Assembly: GCF_900240405.1 (NCBI RefSeq)
Contig: NZ_OEQK01000004.1
Location: 62,001-126,000, forward strand
Source of the DNA: Salirhabdus sp. Marseille-P4669
Lineage (GTDB): Bacteria; Bacillota; Bacilli; Bacillales; Alkalibacillaceae
Direction of reading: 5' to 3'
Length of the DNA: 64,000 nucleotides
Shown here in pieces: positions 18,684-27,794 of this stretch. Below the pieces are notes generated by a model. That model was given only the letters and a program-made list of their open reading frames with translations, made no database searches and had not been told where the DNA came from. Position numbers and translations under genes: made by a program. Within the stretch, counting starts at the first letter, position 1, and each line of letters starts with the position of its first letter.

Positions 18684-19392
18684 AGGAATGACCATCATTC
18701 CAAAGCACATTTATGTTTGGAATAAGTTCAAACTTATAGCGGTTTTGATCATTCCTATCCATTTGATTCGTTAGTACAATTTGATATAAATCTTCTAAAT
18801 GCTCATCCTTGAAATACACCTGAGCACTTCCATTGGATAAGTGAATAGGATGTTTGTTGATAATGTTATTTTTCGTTTCCAGCTCTGCTATATAGGAATA
18901 ATCGTTATAAATATCATTAATGTAAAGCACAACTTCTTTTTGGTGGGGATTATACCATGCATACCCTTTGTTCAATCCGCTATTTGTGTGAACCAAATCG
19001 TATACCAACGTTGTATCATCCATTACAAATACAGGATCTGTTGATTTCTCTGGTAAAGCATTATCATTGGTTTTGCTTTCTCCAATATAGATTCCCGTAA
19101 TGAAAAACAAAGTACAAGCAAAAGCAACGATAAGTCCTTTTCGTATCGAGAAGGTAAAGCTTTTACGAACAGGTTTATGTTGTAAATTAGAGATAACGGT
19201 TTGCCAAGTCTTTTCTTTTGCCTCTTCTGGTATTCGTACATCTTCCCCGAGTGTGGACATCCAAAACTCATAAAGCTGTCGACATTGTGAACAACGGTTA
19301 ATATGTTGTTCTATTTCCATTACATCATGATTCGATACGTCCTTATGGATGAAGTCAAACACTTTTTCCTCGGAAATGTGTTTATGCGTCAT
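18682..19392 (-). CDS. Anti-sigma factor with zinc-finger ASD domain
   Basis: A 236-residue single-pass membrane protein. The N-terminus carries the zinc-binding anti-sigma pattern EQHINRCSQCRQLYEF (histidine plus CxxC). One transmembrane helix lies near residues 86-104 (LIVAFACTLFFITGIYIG), and the external domain of about 130 residues is all-beta in appearance. The ATG at 19392 follows GAGGTGATCAAC and overlaps the sigma gene end by 11 bp, so the two are translationally coupled. It should sequester the adjacent sigma factor until an envelope signal arrives. The external domain may be an anti-sigma-type DUF4179/DUF4367 relative; this is not certain. Confidence 0.8.
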   Translation of the reverse strand: MTHKHISEEKVFDFIHKDVSNHDVMEIEQHINRCSQCRQLYEFWMSTLGEDVRIPEEAKEKTWQTVISNLQHKPVRKSFTFSIRKGLIVAFACTLFFITGIYIGESKTNDNALPEKSTDPVFVMDDTTLVYDLVHTNSGLNKGYAWYNPHQKEVVLYINDIYNDYSYIAELETKNNIINKHPIHLSNGSAQVYFKDEHLEDLYQIVLTNQMDRNDQNRYKFELIPNINVLWNDGHS

Positions 19393-19969
19393 GTTGATCA
19401 CCTCTAGTTAACCCTTTGGAAGTGATATAGTTTTTACGCAAATGATTTAGTCCATAGCGTATGGACGATTTAATAGTCCCAAGTGGTTTATTTAATAACT
19501 TTGCTGTTTCCCTATGGGACATAGACATACCATAATTTAAATACAGTGCCTCCCGTTGCAGAGGAGGTAAGCCCTCTAGCAATTGTAAAAGTCTTTCTCG
19601 TTCTAAGTTGGTGATAACCGTATCTTCAACTGTATTTTCTGTTGACTTTGTATGATCGTTATACGTCACCTGATCCTTCAAAACTACACGACTCTTTTTG
19701 CGTATGAAGTCAATGGTTCTACTTTTTGCACGTACGGCGAGCCATGCCTTCACAGTACCCTTATCCTTTCGATACGTATGGGCTTTTTGGTAATACTCGA
19801 GGAACAGATCCTGACATACATCTAACGTGTCCGCCTCGTTTTTTAATAGAGAAAAAACAATTTTATAAATGTACGGAAAGTATTTTTCGTAAAGTGTTTG
19901 AAAGTCTTGTATCGAACCTTCCTGAATTCCTTTAATAAGGTACTCATCTGTCCGTTTATCACCTGACAT
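19382..19969 (-). CDS. ECF RNA polymerase sigma factor
   Basis: A 195-residue extracytoplasmic-function sigma factor. Region 2 covers about residues 20-90 (LYEKYFPYIYKIVFSLL, DVCQDLFLEYYQKAHTY, VKAWLAVRAKSRTIDFIRKK). Region 4 covers about 130-185 (LPPLQREALYLNYGMSMSHRETA, GTIKSSIRYGLNHLRK). The ATG at 19969 follows AAAGGAG. A GTG two codons upstream is an alternative. It pairs with the downstream anti-sigma gene. The divergent NEW3/ABC operon starts 133 bp away and is the natural candidate target. Confidence 0.88.
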   Translation of the reverse strand: MSGDKRTDEYLIKGIQEGSIQDFQTLYEKYFPYIYKIVFSLLKNEADTLDVCQDLFLEYYQKAHTYRKDKGTVKAWLAVRAKSRTIDFIRKKSRVVLKDQVTYNDHTKSTENTVEDTVITNLERERLLQLLEGLPPLQREALYLNYGMSMSHRETAKLLNKPLGTIKSSIRYGLNHLRKNYITSKGLTRGDQHDA

Positions 19970-20102
19970 TACCACTCGCTCCTTTTGACTCTCCCCTTAC
20001 TTCTATTTTAATTACAATTTTCACTTTTTTGTCAACTCCTAAAAATGATTAAATCCAATTTTTTTCTTTGTTCGTAATAAAAGTAAAAAGGAGGAATCAA
20101 CG

Positions 20103-21257
20103 ATGAAAAAAGGATTCGCTATTTTCTCAATTTTTGTAATGATGTTCAGTTTTGTAATACCGATTAAATCCAATGCTGCAGATGGAATTACCTTATTCAC
20201 TCCATTAACCGGAATTTCTTTGACCCCAGGAGAAAACTCCTCATACACAATAGAAGTACTAAATAGTGCTTCAGAGGTAAAAACATTAGATGTTCAAGTG
20301 GAAGGAGTACCAAAAGGGTGGAATACTACGTTAACAGCAGATGGTTTCGCTTTAAGTAGTCTTTCCGTGAAGCCTTCAGAAAGTGAGGAATTTACGTTAG
20401 ATGTAAGTGTGCCGTTACAGGTAGAAAAAGGGACATACGATTTTACAATAGTTGGTACAGACCAAAATGGTACAGAAACCACTTTACCGATATCCGTTAA
20501 GGTAGAAGAAACAGGTGTTTTTAAAACAGAGCTCTCTTCTGAGCAAGTGAATATGCAAGGGGATTCCGGTTCCACCTTTACGTATGACGTAGAGCTAACG
20601 AACCGAACGGCTCAAGAGCAACATTACGCATTACAAGCAAAAACACCACAAGGTTGGCAAGTTAAGTTTTCAGTCGGAGGCAAGGATGTCACAAGTGTAA
20701 CGGTACCTTCGAACGAAACAGAATCCATTTCTGTTCAGGTAACTCCTGCCGAAACAGTCGAAAAAGGAACCTATGAAATTCCCATTGTAGCATCATCCGG
20801 TGGAACACAATCAGACCTCACTTTAGAGGCTGCTATTACGGGTTCTTACGATATGGAACTTACGACAGCTGATGGAAGACTAAGTACGGATATTAGTGCA
20901 GGAGATGAAAAAACATTAACATTACAGATAAAAAATACGGGTACAAGTCCATTAAGTGATATTTCGTTAAAGGCAAATACACCAACAGACTGGGATGTGC
21001 AATTTGAACCAAAAGAGATCCCAACAATAGAAGCTGGGAAAACCGAAACCGTGAAGGCAACGGTTTCTGCAAGTGACAATGCTATTGCAGGGGATTATGT
21101 AGTAGAAATGACTGCTGAATCACCTGAAGCTTCATCAACCGCGCAATTTAGAGTTAGTGTGAAAACTTCTTTTGTTTGGGGATGGATAGGTGTTGGGCTT
21201 ATTGTAGTCGTTCTTGTTGGAATCTTCTTCCTTGTTAAGAAGTTTGGGAGGAGATAA
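20103..21257 (+). CDS. NEW3-domain extracytoplasmic membrane-anchored protein
   Basis: A 384-residue exported protein. It has a signal peptide (KKGFAIFSIFVMMFSFVIP, cleavage near residue 25 after NAA) and then three Ig-like repeats of about 110 residues. Each repeat carries the NEW3/alpha-galactosidase-associated pattern (for example LTPGENSSYTIEVLNS, VPKGWNTTL, KAKTPQGWQVKF-like). A C-terminal membrane helix follows (VWGWIGVGLIVVVLVGIFFLV) with a basic tail. It is the first gene of an operon with an ABC ATPase (2-bp gap) and permease, and could be the external sensor or accessory subunit of that transporter. AAAGGAGGAA precedes the ATG. Confidence 0.8.
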   Translation: MKKGFAIFSIFVMMFSFVIPIKSNAADGITLFTPLTGISLTPGENSSYTIEVLNSASEVKTLDVQVEGVPKGWNTTLTADGFALSSLSVKPSESEEFTLDVSVPLQVEKGTYDFTIVGTDQNGTETTLPISVKVEETGVFKTELSSEQVNMQGDSGSTFTYDVELTNRTAQEQHYALQAKTPQGWQVKFSVGGKDVTSVTVPSNETESISVQVTPAETVEKGTYEIPIVASSGGTQSDLTLEAAITGSYDMELTTADGRLSTDISAGDEKTLTLQIKNTGTSPLSDISLKANTPTDWDVQFEPKEIPTIEAGKTETVKATVSASDNAIAGDYVVEMTAESPEASSTAQFRVSVKTSFVWGWIGVGLIVVVLVGIFFLVKKFGRR

Positions 21258-21259
21258 AA

Positions 21260-22213
21260 GTGAAGGAAAACATAATTGAACTAAAAGGTGTATCAAAGGA
21301 TTATAAGGAAACGAGAGCAGTAAACAAACTTGATTTAACAATTTCTAAGGGAGAAATTTTTGGCTTATTAGGACCGAATGGAGCTGGAAAGTCAACTACG
21401 ATTTATATGATTCTTGGATTAACGAAGCCAACGGAGGGAAAGATTACCGTTTGTGGGTTGGAACCAATGAAGAACCAAATTTTAGTAAAGAAAAAAGTTG
21501 GATTTCTGCCGGATGATGTTGGTTTCTATGAGAACATGTCTGGCCTTGAAAATTTAGTATATGTAGGTAAGCTAAATGGGCTAAGTACATCCAATGCGAA
21601 AGAACGAGCCCTCCATCTTATAAAGCAGGTTGGTCTTGAAGAGGCAATGCATAAAAAAGCCGGAAAGTATTCCAGAGGGATGAGACAACGACTAGGATTG
21701 GCAGATACATTAATGAAAGAACCGGAAGTAGTTATCATGGATGAACCTACTCTTGGGATTGATCCAAAAGGGATAAATGAGTTTTTAGATATGATTCAAA
21801 CCTTAAGTAAAGAGCACGGAATCACCATTTTGTTATCATCTCATCAATTACACCAAGTTCAAAAAATTTGTGATCGAGTTGGAATCTTTGTTCGAGGTAA
21901 TCTGTTGCAGGAAGGAGATATTCCAACGTTACAACGAGCCCTACAGGAAGAAAATCATGTGAAATACAAAGTAGTTGTAGATGGTTCTCTAGCGGAGTTT
22001 CCTCGAAAAATGGAAGAGTATTCTAATATGGAGATGATGGAGCGAGACTCGGATTCCTTTATCTTAACGTTAACGAAGGAAGATGATGGTAGTTTAGCCG
22101 ATTTCATTACGTCAAGTGGATATAAATTACTTGCATTAGAGCAATTAACCTATGGACTCGATGATATTTATGAGCGCTATTTCCAAGGTGGTGAGTCAAT
22201 TGGAACTGCATAA
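21260..22213 (+). CDS. ABC transporter ATP-binding protein
   Basis: A 317-residue ABC ATPase with Walker A GPNGAGKST, a Q-loop region FLPDDVGFYENMSG, signature YSRGMRQRLGLAD, Walker B VVIMDEPTLGIDP and switch SSHQLHQVQ. The C-terminal 80 residues resemble the regulatory tail of exporter-type ATPases (CcmA/NatA group). The start codon is GTG after GAGGAG. The end overlaps or abuts the permease gene. Substrate unknown. Confidence 0.88.
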   Translation: MKENIIELKGVSKDYKETRAVNKLDLTISKGEIFGLLGPNGAGKSTTIYMILGLTKPTEGKITVCGLEPMKNQILVKKKVGFLPDDVGFYENMSGLENLVYVGKLNGLSTSNAKERALHLIKQVGLEEAMHKKAGKYSRGMRQRLGLADTLMKEPEVVIMDEPTLGIDPKGINEFLDMIQTLSKEHGITILLSSHQLHQVQKICDRVGIFVRGNLLQEGDIPTLQRALQEENHVKYKVVVDGSLAEFPRKMEEYSNMEMMERDSDSFILTLTKEDDGSLADFITSSGYKLLALEQLTYGLDDIYERYFQGGESIGTA

Positions 22214-23201
22214 CGTTGCGAAAAGAATAGAAACTTTTGTTAATAGCTCTTTATGGACCTTGACCCGAAAAGAGATTACCGATCATATTCGAAGCTTCCG
22301 ATTTAATATATTGCTTGCTATTATTTTTCTAACCTGCATAGCAGCAATCTATTCGGCATTATCCTCTATTCGGGATGTAGCTGCAGGAATTGAAGATGCA
22401 AAGGATATGAATCTATATTTACAAATGCTTACGATTACGGACAGTAGCGGCTCATTACCTTCTTTTATTACATTTATCAGTTTTTTAGGACCGCTTTTAG
22501 GGATTAGTTTAGGCTTTGATGCCATTAATAAAGAGCGTAATGCACACACCCTATTAAGAGTATTATCTCAACCTGTGCCTAGAGATTATATTATTCTATC
22601 GAAATTTTTAGGCTCCTTAGCTGTAATCGCTGCATTTATCTTTTCCATTGGCTTGCTCATTATTGGTGCTGGAATATTATCCATGGGAATTCCGCCTAGC
22701 TTTGAGGAGTTTATCCGGATTATTACGTATTTAGTGATGATTATCTCCTACATTGGCTTCTGGCTAGGCTTGTCTATATTGTTTTCCATCCGATTTAAGC
22801 AAGCCGCAACAAGTGCATTAGCTGGTATTGCAATATGGTTGTTTTTTAGTATTTTTTATTCCATTATTGTGAATTTAATTGTGAATGCATCTTTGCCTGA
22901 CCAATTATTCCAGTCTATTAGTGCTGAACAGCAGCAGCAGAATTATGAGCTTTATACGAATTTGATGCGATTATCACCGAACTTCCTATTTTCCGAAATA
23001 ACAACCATATTGTTAACACCAAGCTATCGAACATTAGGACCAGTTTCGATGGAACAAATCGTTGGTTCTATTCCATCGCCATTAGGACTTTTTGATAGTT
23101 TAACGATTATTTGGCCGCAAGTAATCGGCATTATTTCAGCAGGTATTATTTGCTTTGCGATTGCCTATTTTATATTTATTTTCCAAGAAATTCGTTCCTA
23201 A
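22200..23201 (+). CDS. ABC-2 type permease
   Basis: A permease of about 333 residues with six hydrophobic segments. The first helix is ILLAIIFLTCIAAIYSAL, a long external loop follows, then FLGPLLGISLGFDAINKER, which has the ABC-2 permease coupling motif, and four further helices toward the C-terminus. The start is uncertain. TTG at 22200 has AGGTGGTGAG at good spacing and overlaps the ATPase end. GTG at 22188/22191 or ATG at 22170 are in-frame alternatives. It completes the NEW3-ATPase-permease operon. Confidence 0.82.
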   Translation: MELHNVAKRIETFVNSSLWTLTRKEITDHIRSFRFNILLAIIFLTCIAAIYSALSSIRDVAAGIEDAKDMNLYLQMLTITDSSGSLPSFITFISFLGPLLGISLGFDAINKERNAHTLLRVLSQPVPRDYIILSKFLGSLAVIAAFIFSIGLLIIGAGILSMGIPPSFEEFIRIITYLVMIISYIGFWLGLSILFSIRFKQAATSALAGIAIWLFFSIFYSIIVNLIVNASLPDQLFQSISAEQQQQNYELYTNLMRLSPNFLFSEITTILLTPSYRTLGPVSMEQIVGSIPSPLGLFDSLTIIWPQVIGIISAGIICFAIAYFIFIFQEIRS

Positions 23202-23220
23202 TAGGCTTACAAAATAGGCG

Positions 23221-23255
23221 AAGCTCCAGGCTGGGAATTGCCTGGAGCTTTATTA
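23221..23255. terminator. Bidirectional terminator
   Basis: Perfect 11-bp stem AAGCTCCAGGC/GCCTGGAGCTT with loop TGGGAATT between the convergent permease and GbsR/OpcR-like genes. Confidence 0.88.
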
Positions 23256-23260
23256 TTCAC

Positions 23261-23752
23261 TTATTGCTTTTGTTCAAAAATCTCTTCTATATATATATGA
23301 AACTCTAATATGTCGTGGATCCGTTTGTAGAGAAATTGAATTTGCTCATTCTTATGAAGCTCCACCTTCGATTGTAAATCCCCTTCTAATTCTTTTAACG
23401 AATGCTTTTGTCTTTCTACAGAATCCATCCACTTTATTAAATAGGACTTCATTAACTTTTCAGAAAGGTTTTCTTTAGCCTGATAGTAGTCTTTTCGTTT
23501 CCCTTTTTTCCAAACTCGTTCTACTAAATTTTCCTCTAATAAACTCCGAATTCCTGTACTCATCGCTGTTTTGCTTTTTCCAAGTGCTTTCGCCATCTCA
23601 TCTAACGTCATTGGAGAATGGTTTAAGTATAAGGTTGCGAAGAGCATAGCATCCGAGTTGGATAGGTTAAATAGCTCTAATGTTTTGGAGAATTCATAAA
23701 CCATTTGTGAATGTATTTCTTCGAGTAAGATATCATTGTTGGTCTCATGCAT
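23261..23752 (-). CDS. GbsR/OpcR-type MarR-family regulator of the betaine transporter
   Basis: A 163-residue regulator of the GbsR subgroup: MTLDEMAKALGKSKTAMSTG followed by IRSLLEENLVERVWKKGKRKDYY. It is about 25 residues shorter than the paralogue at 13742. The ATG at 23752 is preferred because an ATG at 23758 is only 2 bp from AAGGAGG. It is divergent from opuA with 270 bp between them, so it very likely represses or tunes that operon, as OpcR does for OpuC in B. subtilis. Confidence 0.85.
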   Translation of the reverse strand: MHETNNDILLEEIHSQMVYEFSKTLELFNLSNSDAMLFATLYLNHSPMTLDEMAKALGKSKTAMSTGIRSLLEENLVERVWKKGKRKDYYQAKENLSEKLMKSYLIKWMDSVERQKHSLKELEGDLQSKVELHKNEQIQFLYKRIHDILEFHIYIEEIFEQKQ

Positions 23753-23870
23753 GTACATGGCCTCCTTAAGACTCTGCTAAATAACACATTACTAGAATTT
23801 GTGTCTTTTTGAAAATGGGAACCTAGGAAGGATGTGCTAGTAATTTAAAGTATTTGTAAGTAAACTCACC

Positions 23871-23906
23871 AAAAAGTTTGTACAGAAAAAACTGTACGTA
23901 CTTTTT
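23871..23906. promoter_or_regulatory. Long inverted repeat, candidate operator before opuA
   Basis: AAAAAGTTTGTACAG and CTGTACGTACTTTTT form near-perfect arms around A6. It lies between the divergent GbsR-type gene and the opuA promoter, 26 bp upstream of the -35. It could be a regulator-binding site. As RNA it would also be a hairpin. Confidence 0.55.
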
Positions 23907-23931
23907 GTTCAAAAACAAACGAATTTACTGT

Positions 23932-23960
23932 TTGAACGAAATGAACTTAACGCGTATAGT
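23932..23960 (+). promoter_or_regulatory. Sigma-A type promoter of opuA
   Basis: -35 TTGAAC (23932-23937), 17-bp spacer, -10 TATAGT (23955-23960), about 60 bp before the opuAA start. Confidence 0.7.
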
Positions 23961-24022
23961 TATAAGGGTGATGTTGATAAGGGCGTTCGGGCACTAGCTA
24001 AATATGTAGAGAGGTGAAAAAT

Positions 24023-25210
24023 GTGCCGATTATAAAGGTCGAAAACTTAACAAAAGTATTTGGTAAGAAAACGAAAGAGGCAGTGGAGCTTCTTGATCAA
24101 GGACTTTCTAAGGAAGAAATTTTAAAACAAACTGGTAGTACAGTTGGAGTTAATAAAGCTTCTTTTGAAGTGGAAAAAGGCGAAGTATTTGTCATTATGG
24201 GATTATCCGGAAGTGGTAAATCCACATTAGTTCGTTTACTTAACCGCCTAATCGAGCCAACTGCTGGAAATGTATATATTAATGATGCAAATCTAGCAAC
24301 AATGGATAAAAAAGAATTACGTAAGATTCGTAGAGAAAAAATGAGTATGGTATTCCAAAAGTTTGGGTTGTTTCCATTCCGTACCGTTCTTTCGAATACA
24401 GAATATGGTTTAGAAGTACAAGGAATAGACAAACAGGAACGTAAAGAGAAAGCAGAAAAGGCACTTACGCTTGTTGGTCTTGGTGGATATATGGATCAAT
24501 ATCCTTCACAGCTTTCCGGTGGGATGCAACAACGTGTCGGACTAGCAAGAGCATTAGCCAATGATCCAGAAGTATTATTAATGGATGAAGCTTTTTCAGC
24601 ATTAGACCCATTAATCCGTAAAGAAATGCAAGATGAATTACTAGATTTGCAGGAAAGTATGAAAAAGACAATTATTTTCATTACACACGATTTAGATGAG
24701 GCTTTACGAATTGGAGACCGAATTGCATTAATGAAGGATGGATCGATTGTGCAAATTGGATCACCTGAGGAAATCCTTGTGAATCCTGCCAATGAATACG
24801 TTGAAAAGTTTGTTGAGGATGTAGATCGTTCTAAAGTGTTCACTGCAGAAAACATTATGAAACGACCAGAAACCATTAATATAGAAAAGCATGGTCCAAG
24901 AGTAGCACTGGAACGAATGCGTGAAGAAGGGCTTTCAAGCATTTACGTTATTGATAAACAACGTAACTTAAAAGGATATGTCACAGCAGATGACGCTTCG
25001 AATGCTATAAAGAATGAAGTGAAGGATTTAAACGAAATATTAAAAACAGATGTACCAACTGTCGAATTAGATACAGCAATGAATGAGATTTTCAATATAA
25101 TACATGATTCACCAGTACCAGTTGCAGTAGTTCATGAGCAAAAGCTTAGAGGAATTATCGTCCGAGGAGCAGTAATTGCTGCATTAGCTGGTGAAAGTGA
25201 GGTGAATTAA
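24023..25210 (+). CDS. opuAA: Glycine betaine/proline ABC transporter ATP-binding protein
   Basis: A 395-residue ATPase of the OpuA/ProU importer. Walker [10 protein letters not shown], signature [14 protein letters not shown], Walker [14 protein letters not shown] and switch FITHDLDEA are present. Two CBS domains follow in the last 130 residues ([30 protein letters not shown]), which in OpuA sense ionic strength. The family-specific insert [17 protein letters not shown] before Walker A is present. GTG at 24023 is preferred over GTG 24014, which lies inside the GAGGTG ribosome site. It is the first gene of the ABC operon. Confidence 0.92.
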   Translation: MPIIKVENLTKVFGKKTKEAVELLDQGLSKEEILKQTGSTVGVNKASFEVEKGEVFVIMGLSGSGKSTLVRLLNRLIEPTAGNVYINDANLATMDKKELRKIRREKMSMVFQKFGLFPFRTVLSNTEYGLEVQGIDKQERKEKAEKALTLVGLGGYMDQYPSQLSGGMQQRVGLARALANDPEVLLMDEAFSALDPLIRKEMQDELLDLQESMKKTIIFITHDLDEALRIGDRIALMKDGSIVQIGSPEEILVNPANEYVEKFVEDVDRSKVFTAENIMKRPETINIEKHGPRVALERMREEGLSSIYVIDKQRNLKGYVTADDASNAIKNEVKDLNEILKTDVPTVELDTAMNEIFNIIHDSPVPVAVVHEQKLRGIIVRGAVIAALAGESEVN

Positions 25211-25211
25211 A

Positions 25212-26063
25212 GTGAATTTAGTAGATAAAATTCCTGAGATACCATTTCGGGATTGGATTGATACCTTTATCGAATGGTTAAAAAATGTTTTAGCAGTTCC
25301 TTTTGAATTTTTTAGAGAAGATTTTAAAGACTTTTTATCAGATGTAGTAACAGATAACCTATTGAAGGTACCAGCAGAGATTGTTATGCTACTAGTCGTT
25401 ATTGCAGCATTTTTTATCTCGGGTAAAAAAATTGGATTACCTATTTTTTCCTTAATCGGCCTTATATTAGTTTATAACCAAGGCTTGTGGGAGCAATTGA
25501 TGCAGACTTTTGTATTGGTATTTGTTGCTGGTTTGATTTCCGTAATTATTGGTTTACCAATCGGTATATTAATGTCCAAAAGCAACATAGTGGAAAAAAT
25601 TGCGACCCCAATATTGGATTTAATGCAAACAATGCCATCGTTTGTATATTTAATTCCCGCAGTCGCATTCTTTAGTATTGGTATTGTGCCGGGGATCTTT
25701 GCAACATTAATTTTTGCAACTCCACCGACAATTCGCTTTACCAATCTTGCCATTAGACAAGTTTCAGGAGAGCTGAAAGAAGCGGCAGATTCATTTGGTA
25801 GTACGCCACTTCAGAAGCTATTTAAACTGGAATTGCCAATGGCAAAGACAACCATTATGGCTGGTGTGAACCAAACTGTAATGTTATCCCTTTCCATGGT
25901 TGTTATTGCATCCATGATCGGAACACCAGGTTTAGGTAAAGAGGTTCAAGCAGCTTTATCTAGAAGTGAGGCTGGAGATGGTTTTGTTGCTGGCTTCTGT
26001 ATTGTTATTTTAGCAATTATCTTTGACCGTTTTACACAAGGTGTAACGAAAAAAGGGAAGTAA
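25212..26063 (+). CDS. opuAB: Glycine betaine/proline ABC transporter permease
   Basis: A 283-residue permease. An amphipathic N-terminal stretch (IPFRDWIDTFIEWLKN) precedes about seven membrane helices. The EAA-type coupling loop is ELKEAADSFGSTPLQKLFKLELP, and MPSFVYLIPAVAFF is typical of ProW/OpuAB. A GTG start 1 bp after the opuAA stop indicates tight coupling. It forms the membrane channel of the osmoprotectant importer. Confidence 0.92.
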   Translation: MNLVDKIPEIPFRDWIDTFIEWLKNVLAVPFEFFREDFKDFLSDVVTDNLLKVPAEIVMLLVVIAAFFISGKKIGLPIFSLIGLILVYNQGLWEQLMQTFVLVFVAGLISVIIGLPIGILMSKSNIVEKIATPILDLMQTMPSFVYLIPAVAFFSIGIVPGIFATLIFATPPTIRFTNLAIRQVSGELKEAADSFGSTPLQKLFKLELPMAKTTIMAGVNQTVMLSLSMVVIASMIGTPGLGKEVQAALSRSEAGDGFVAGFCIVILAIIFDRFTQGVTKKGK

Positions 26064-26129
26064 ATTCGTTTAGAACTTTCCTAACTGGAAAGTTTTATAT
26101 AAATATAAAAAAAGGGGAGAAGTTTTATT

Positions 26130-27053
26130 ATGTTTAAATTAAAACATTTAGGCTTAACAGCTTTCGTACTTATGCTAATGGTATTAGCAGCTTGTGGTTC
26201 TGAAGAAGGTTCAGAAGACGCAAACACAAATGAAAATGAAGGTGATTCCGTTGACTATAGTGCAGAAATGGAATACACAATTACAGCTATTGAACCTGGT
26301 GCAGGTGTAGTAGCCGCTACTGAAACGGCTGTGGAAGAGTATGAAAACTTAAGTGGTTGGGAAGTTGCAACCTCTTCAAGTGGTGCAATGGCAACTGCTT
26401 TAGGTGATGCGATTGATAATGAAGAGCCGATCGTTGTGACTGGTTGGACTCCACACTGGAAATTTGCGAAGTATGACCTTAAATATTTAGAAGATCCAAA
26501 AGGTGTGTTTGGTGAAGCAGAAACAATCAACACATTTGTAAAAGAAGGCTTAGAGGAAGAAAAGCCGAACGCATATAAGATCTTAGATCAATTCAATTGG
26601 ACAACTGCTGATATGGAAGCTGTTATGCTAGATATCTCTAACGGTATGAGTGAAGAAGAAGCTTCTCAAAAATGGGTAGATGAAAATCAAGAAAAAGTAG
26701 CAGAGTGGATTGAAGGTACAGAGAAAGTAGATGGTACGAAAATCGAACTTGTTTATGTACTTTGGGATTCCGAAATCGCATCTACAAACGTAGTTGCACG
26801 CGTTTTAGAAGCACAAGGATTTGATGTTACGATTACATCTGTTGAAAACTCAGCAATGTGGCAAGCAGTAGCAACAGGTGATGTAGATGGTATGGTAGCT
26901 GCATGGTTGCCTGCAACACATGAAGCACAATTAGCTGAGTTCGGTGATCAAATGGTTGACCTTGGTCCAAACCTTGAAGGTGCAAAAATTGGTCTTGTCG
27001 TTCCAGCATACATGGATATCGATTCGATCGAAGACCTAAAACCAGCTGAATAA
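26130..27053 (+). CDS. opuAC: Glycine betaine-binding lipoprotein
   Basis: A 307-residue substrate-binding lipoprotein. The signal peptide ends at a lipobox (VLAAC, cysteine near residue 22). The mature protein has the type F binding-protein pattern, with WTPHWKFAKYDLKYLEDP and later MVAAWLPATHEAQL supplying tryptophans that can form an aromatic cage around betaine. It is separated from opuAB by 66 bp with an AAGGGGAG site. The operon closes with a strong terminator. Confidence 0.92.
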   Translation: MFKLKHLGLTAFVLMLMVLAACGSEEGSEDANTNENEGDSVDYSAEMEYTITAIEPGAGVVAATETAVEEYENLSGWEVATSSSGAMATALGDAIDNEEPIVVTGWTPHWKFAKYDLKYLEDPKGVFGEAETINTFVKEGLEEEKPNAYKILDQFNWTTADMEAVMLDISNGMSEEEASQKWVDENQEKVAEWIEGTEKVDGTKIELVYVLWDSEIASTNVVARVLEAQGFDVTITSVENSAMWQAVATGDVDGMVAAWLPATHEAQLAEFGDQMVDLGPNLEGAKIGLVVPAYMDIDSIEDLKPAE

Positions 27054-27063
27054 GCAAATGAAT

Positions 27064-27092
27064 GGCCTCAACCTTAAGGTTGAGGCTTTTTA
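27064..27092 (+). terminator. Terminator of opuA operon
   Basis: Stem GCCTCAACC/GGTTGAGGC followed by TTTTTAT. Confidence 0.9.
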
Positions 27093-27138
27093 TCACTTTT
27101 GTGTTTTAACTAATGAGGATCAAATTTCGATTGGAAAA

Positions 27139-27179
27139 CAAAAAAACTAAGCATCTATAGCAGACGCTTAGTTTTTTTG
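27139..27179 (-). terminator. Terminator of yhaH
   Basis: Stem AAAACTAAGC/GCTTAGTTTT at the stop of the minus-strand gene, with T runs on the minus strand. Confidence 0.75.
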
Positions 27180-27542
27180 TTGTTTCTTTTGATTTATCTT
27201 GTCCTCAAGCTCTTTAAGGCTTTCTTCTACATTTAATAAATGCTCTTGAATGTTTTGTTGGTGAGGTTCAATGGAACTTCTCCAATTCTCGATAGAGCTT
27301 TTTACATCCTGAGATAATTCTCTAAGTAAAACGGCTCCTTCTTTAGTTGTTTTTGTTAGCTGACTTTTAATGTCACGGCTGTTACTAGCAAGTTCCATAA
27401 TGGTGTTTTTTAATTTAATACTTTGATCTTTAGCCTGCCGACGAACGGTTTCTCCTGAAGCAGGAGTTGTTAATAATGTTGTTGTAGCACCGATTATACT
27501 ACCTACAAGGACACCTAAAAATAGTGATTTCCCATTAGCCAT
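27168..27542 (-). CDS. yhaH: YtxH-family protein YhaH
   Basis: A 124-residue protein. The N-terminus is a glycine-rich membrane-associated segment (LFLGVLVGSIIGATTTLLTTP followed by ASGE), the signature of YtxH/gas-vesicle-GvpP-like proteins. The rest is a long coiled coil. Position between scoC and trpP/hit agrees with B. subtilis yhaH, a sigma-B-type stress gene there. A GGGGGT site precedes the ATG. Confidence 0.85.
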   Translation of the reverse strand: MANGKSLFLGVLVGSIIGATTTLLTTPASGETVRRQAKDQSIKLKNTIMELASNSRDIKSQLTKTTKEGAVLLRELSQDVKSSIENWRSSIEPHQQNIQEHLLNVEESLKELEDKINQKKQQKN

Positions 27543-27794
27543 CTCAATTACCCCCTAGAGTTCTACTTCCATTGTCTTATAAAGGAAATAGGCATTATTG
27601 GACAATCCGTATCCGATAAACAGTAGTACCTATTCTTATTATGAATAAAAAATGAATCATAATACTCCCTACGGCTTATCCTTTATCTTATTTATGTATA
27701 TTATAACGTTTTTTACGTATTATGTTTAGTTAAAAGTATAAATTAGGAAGAAAAATCAAAAAATCCCTAACGAATGTTTCGTTAGGGATTTGGA

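Noticed and set aside
24496-24942. 148-codon minus-strand frame inside opuAA
   Set aside because: Antisense shadow of a conserved ABC ATPase; no ribosome site, low-complexity serine-rich translation.
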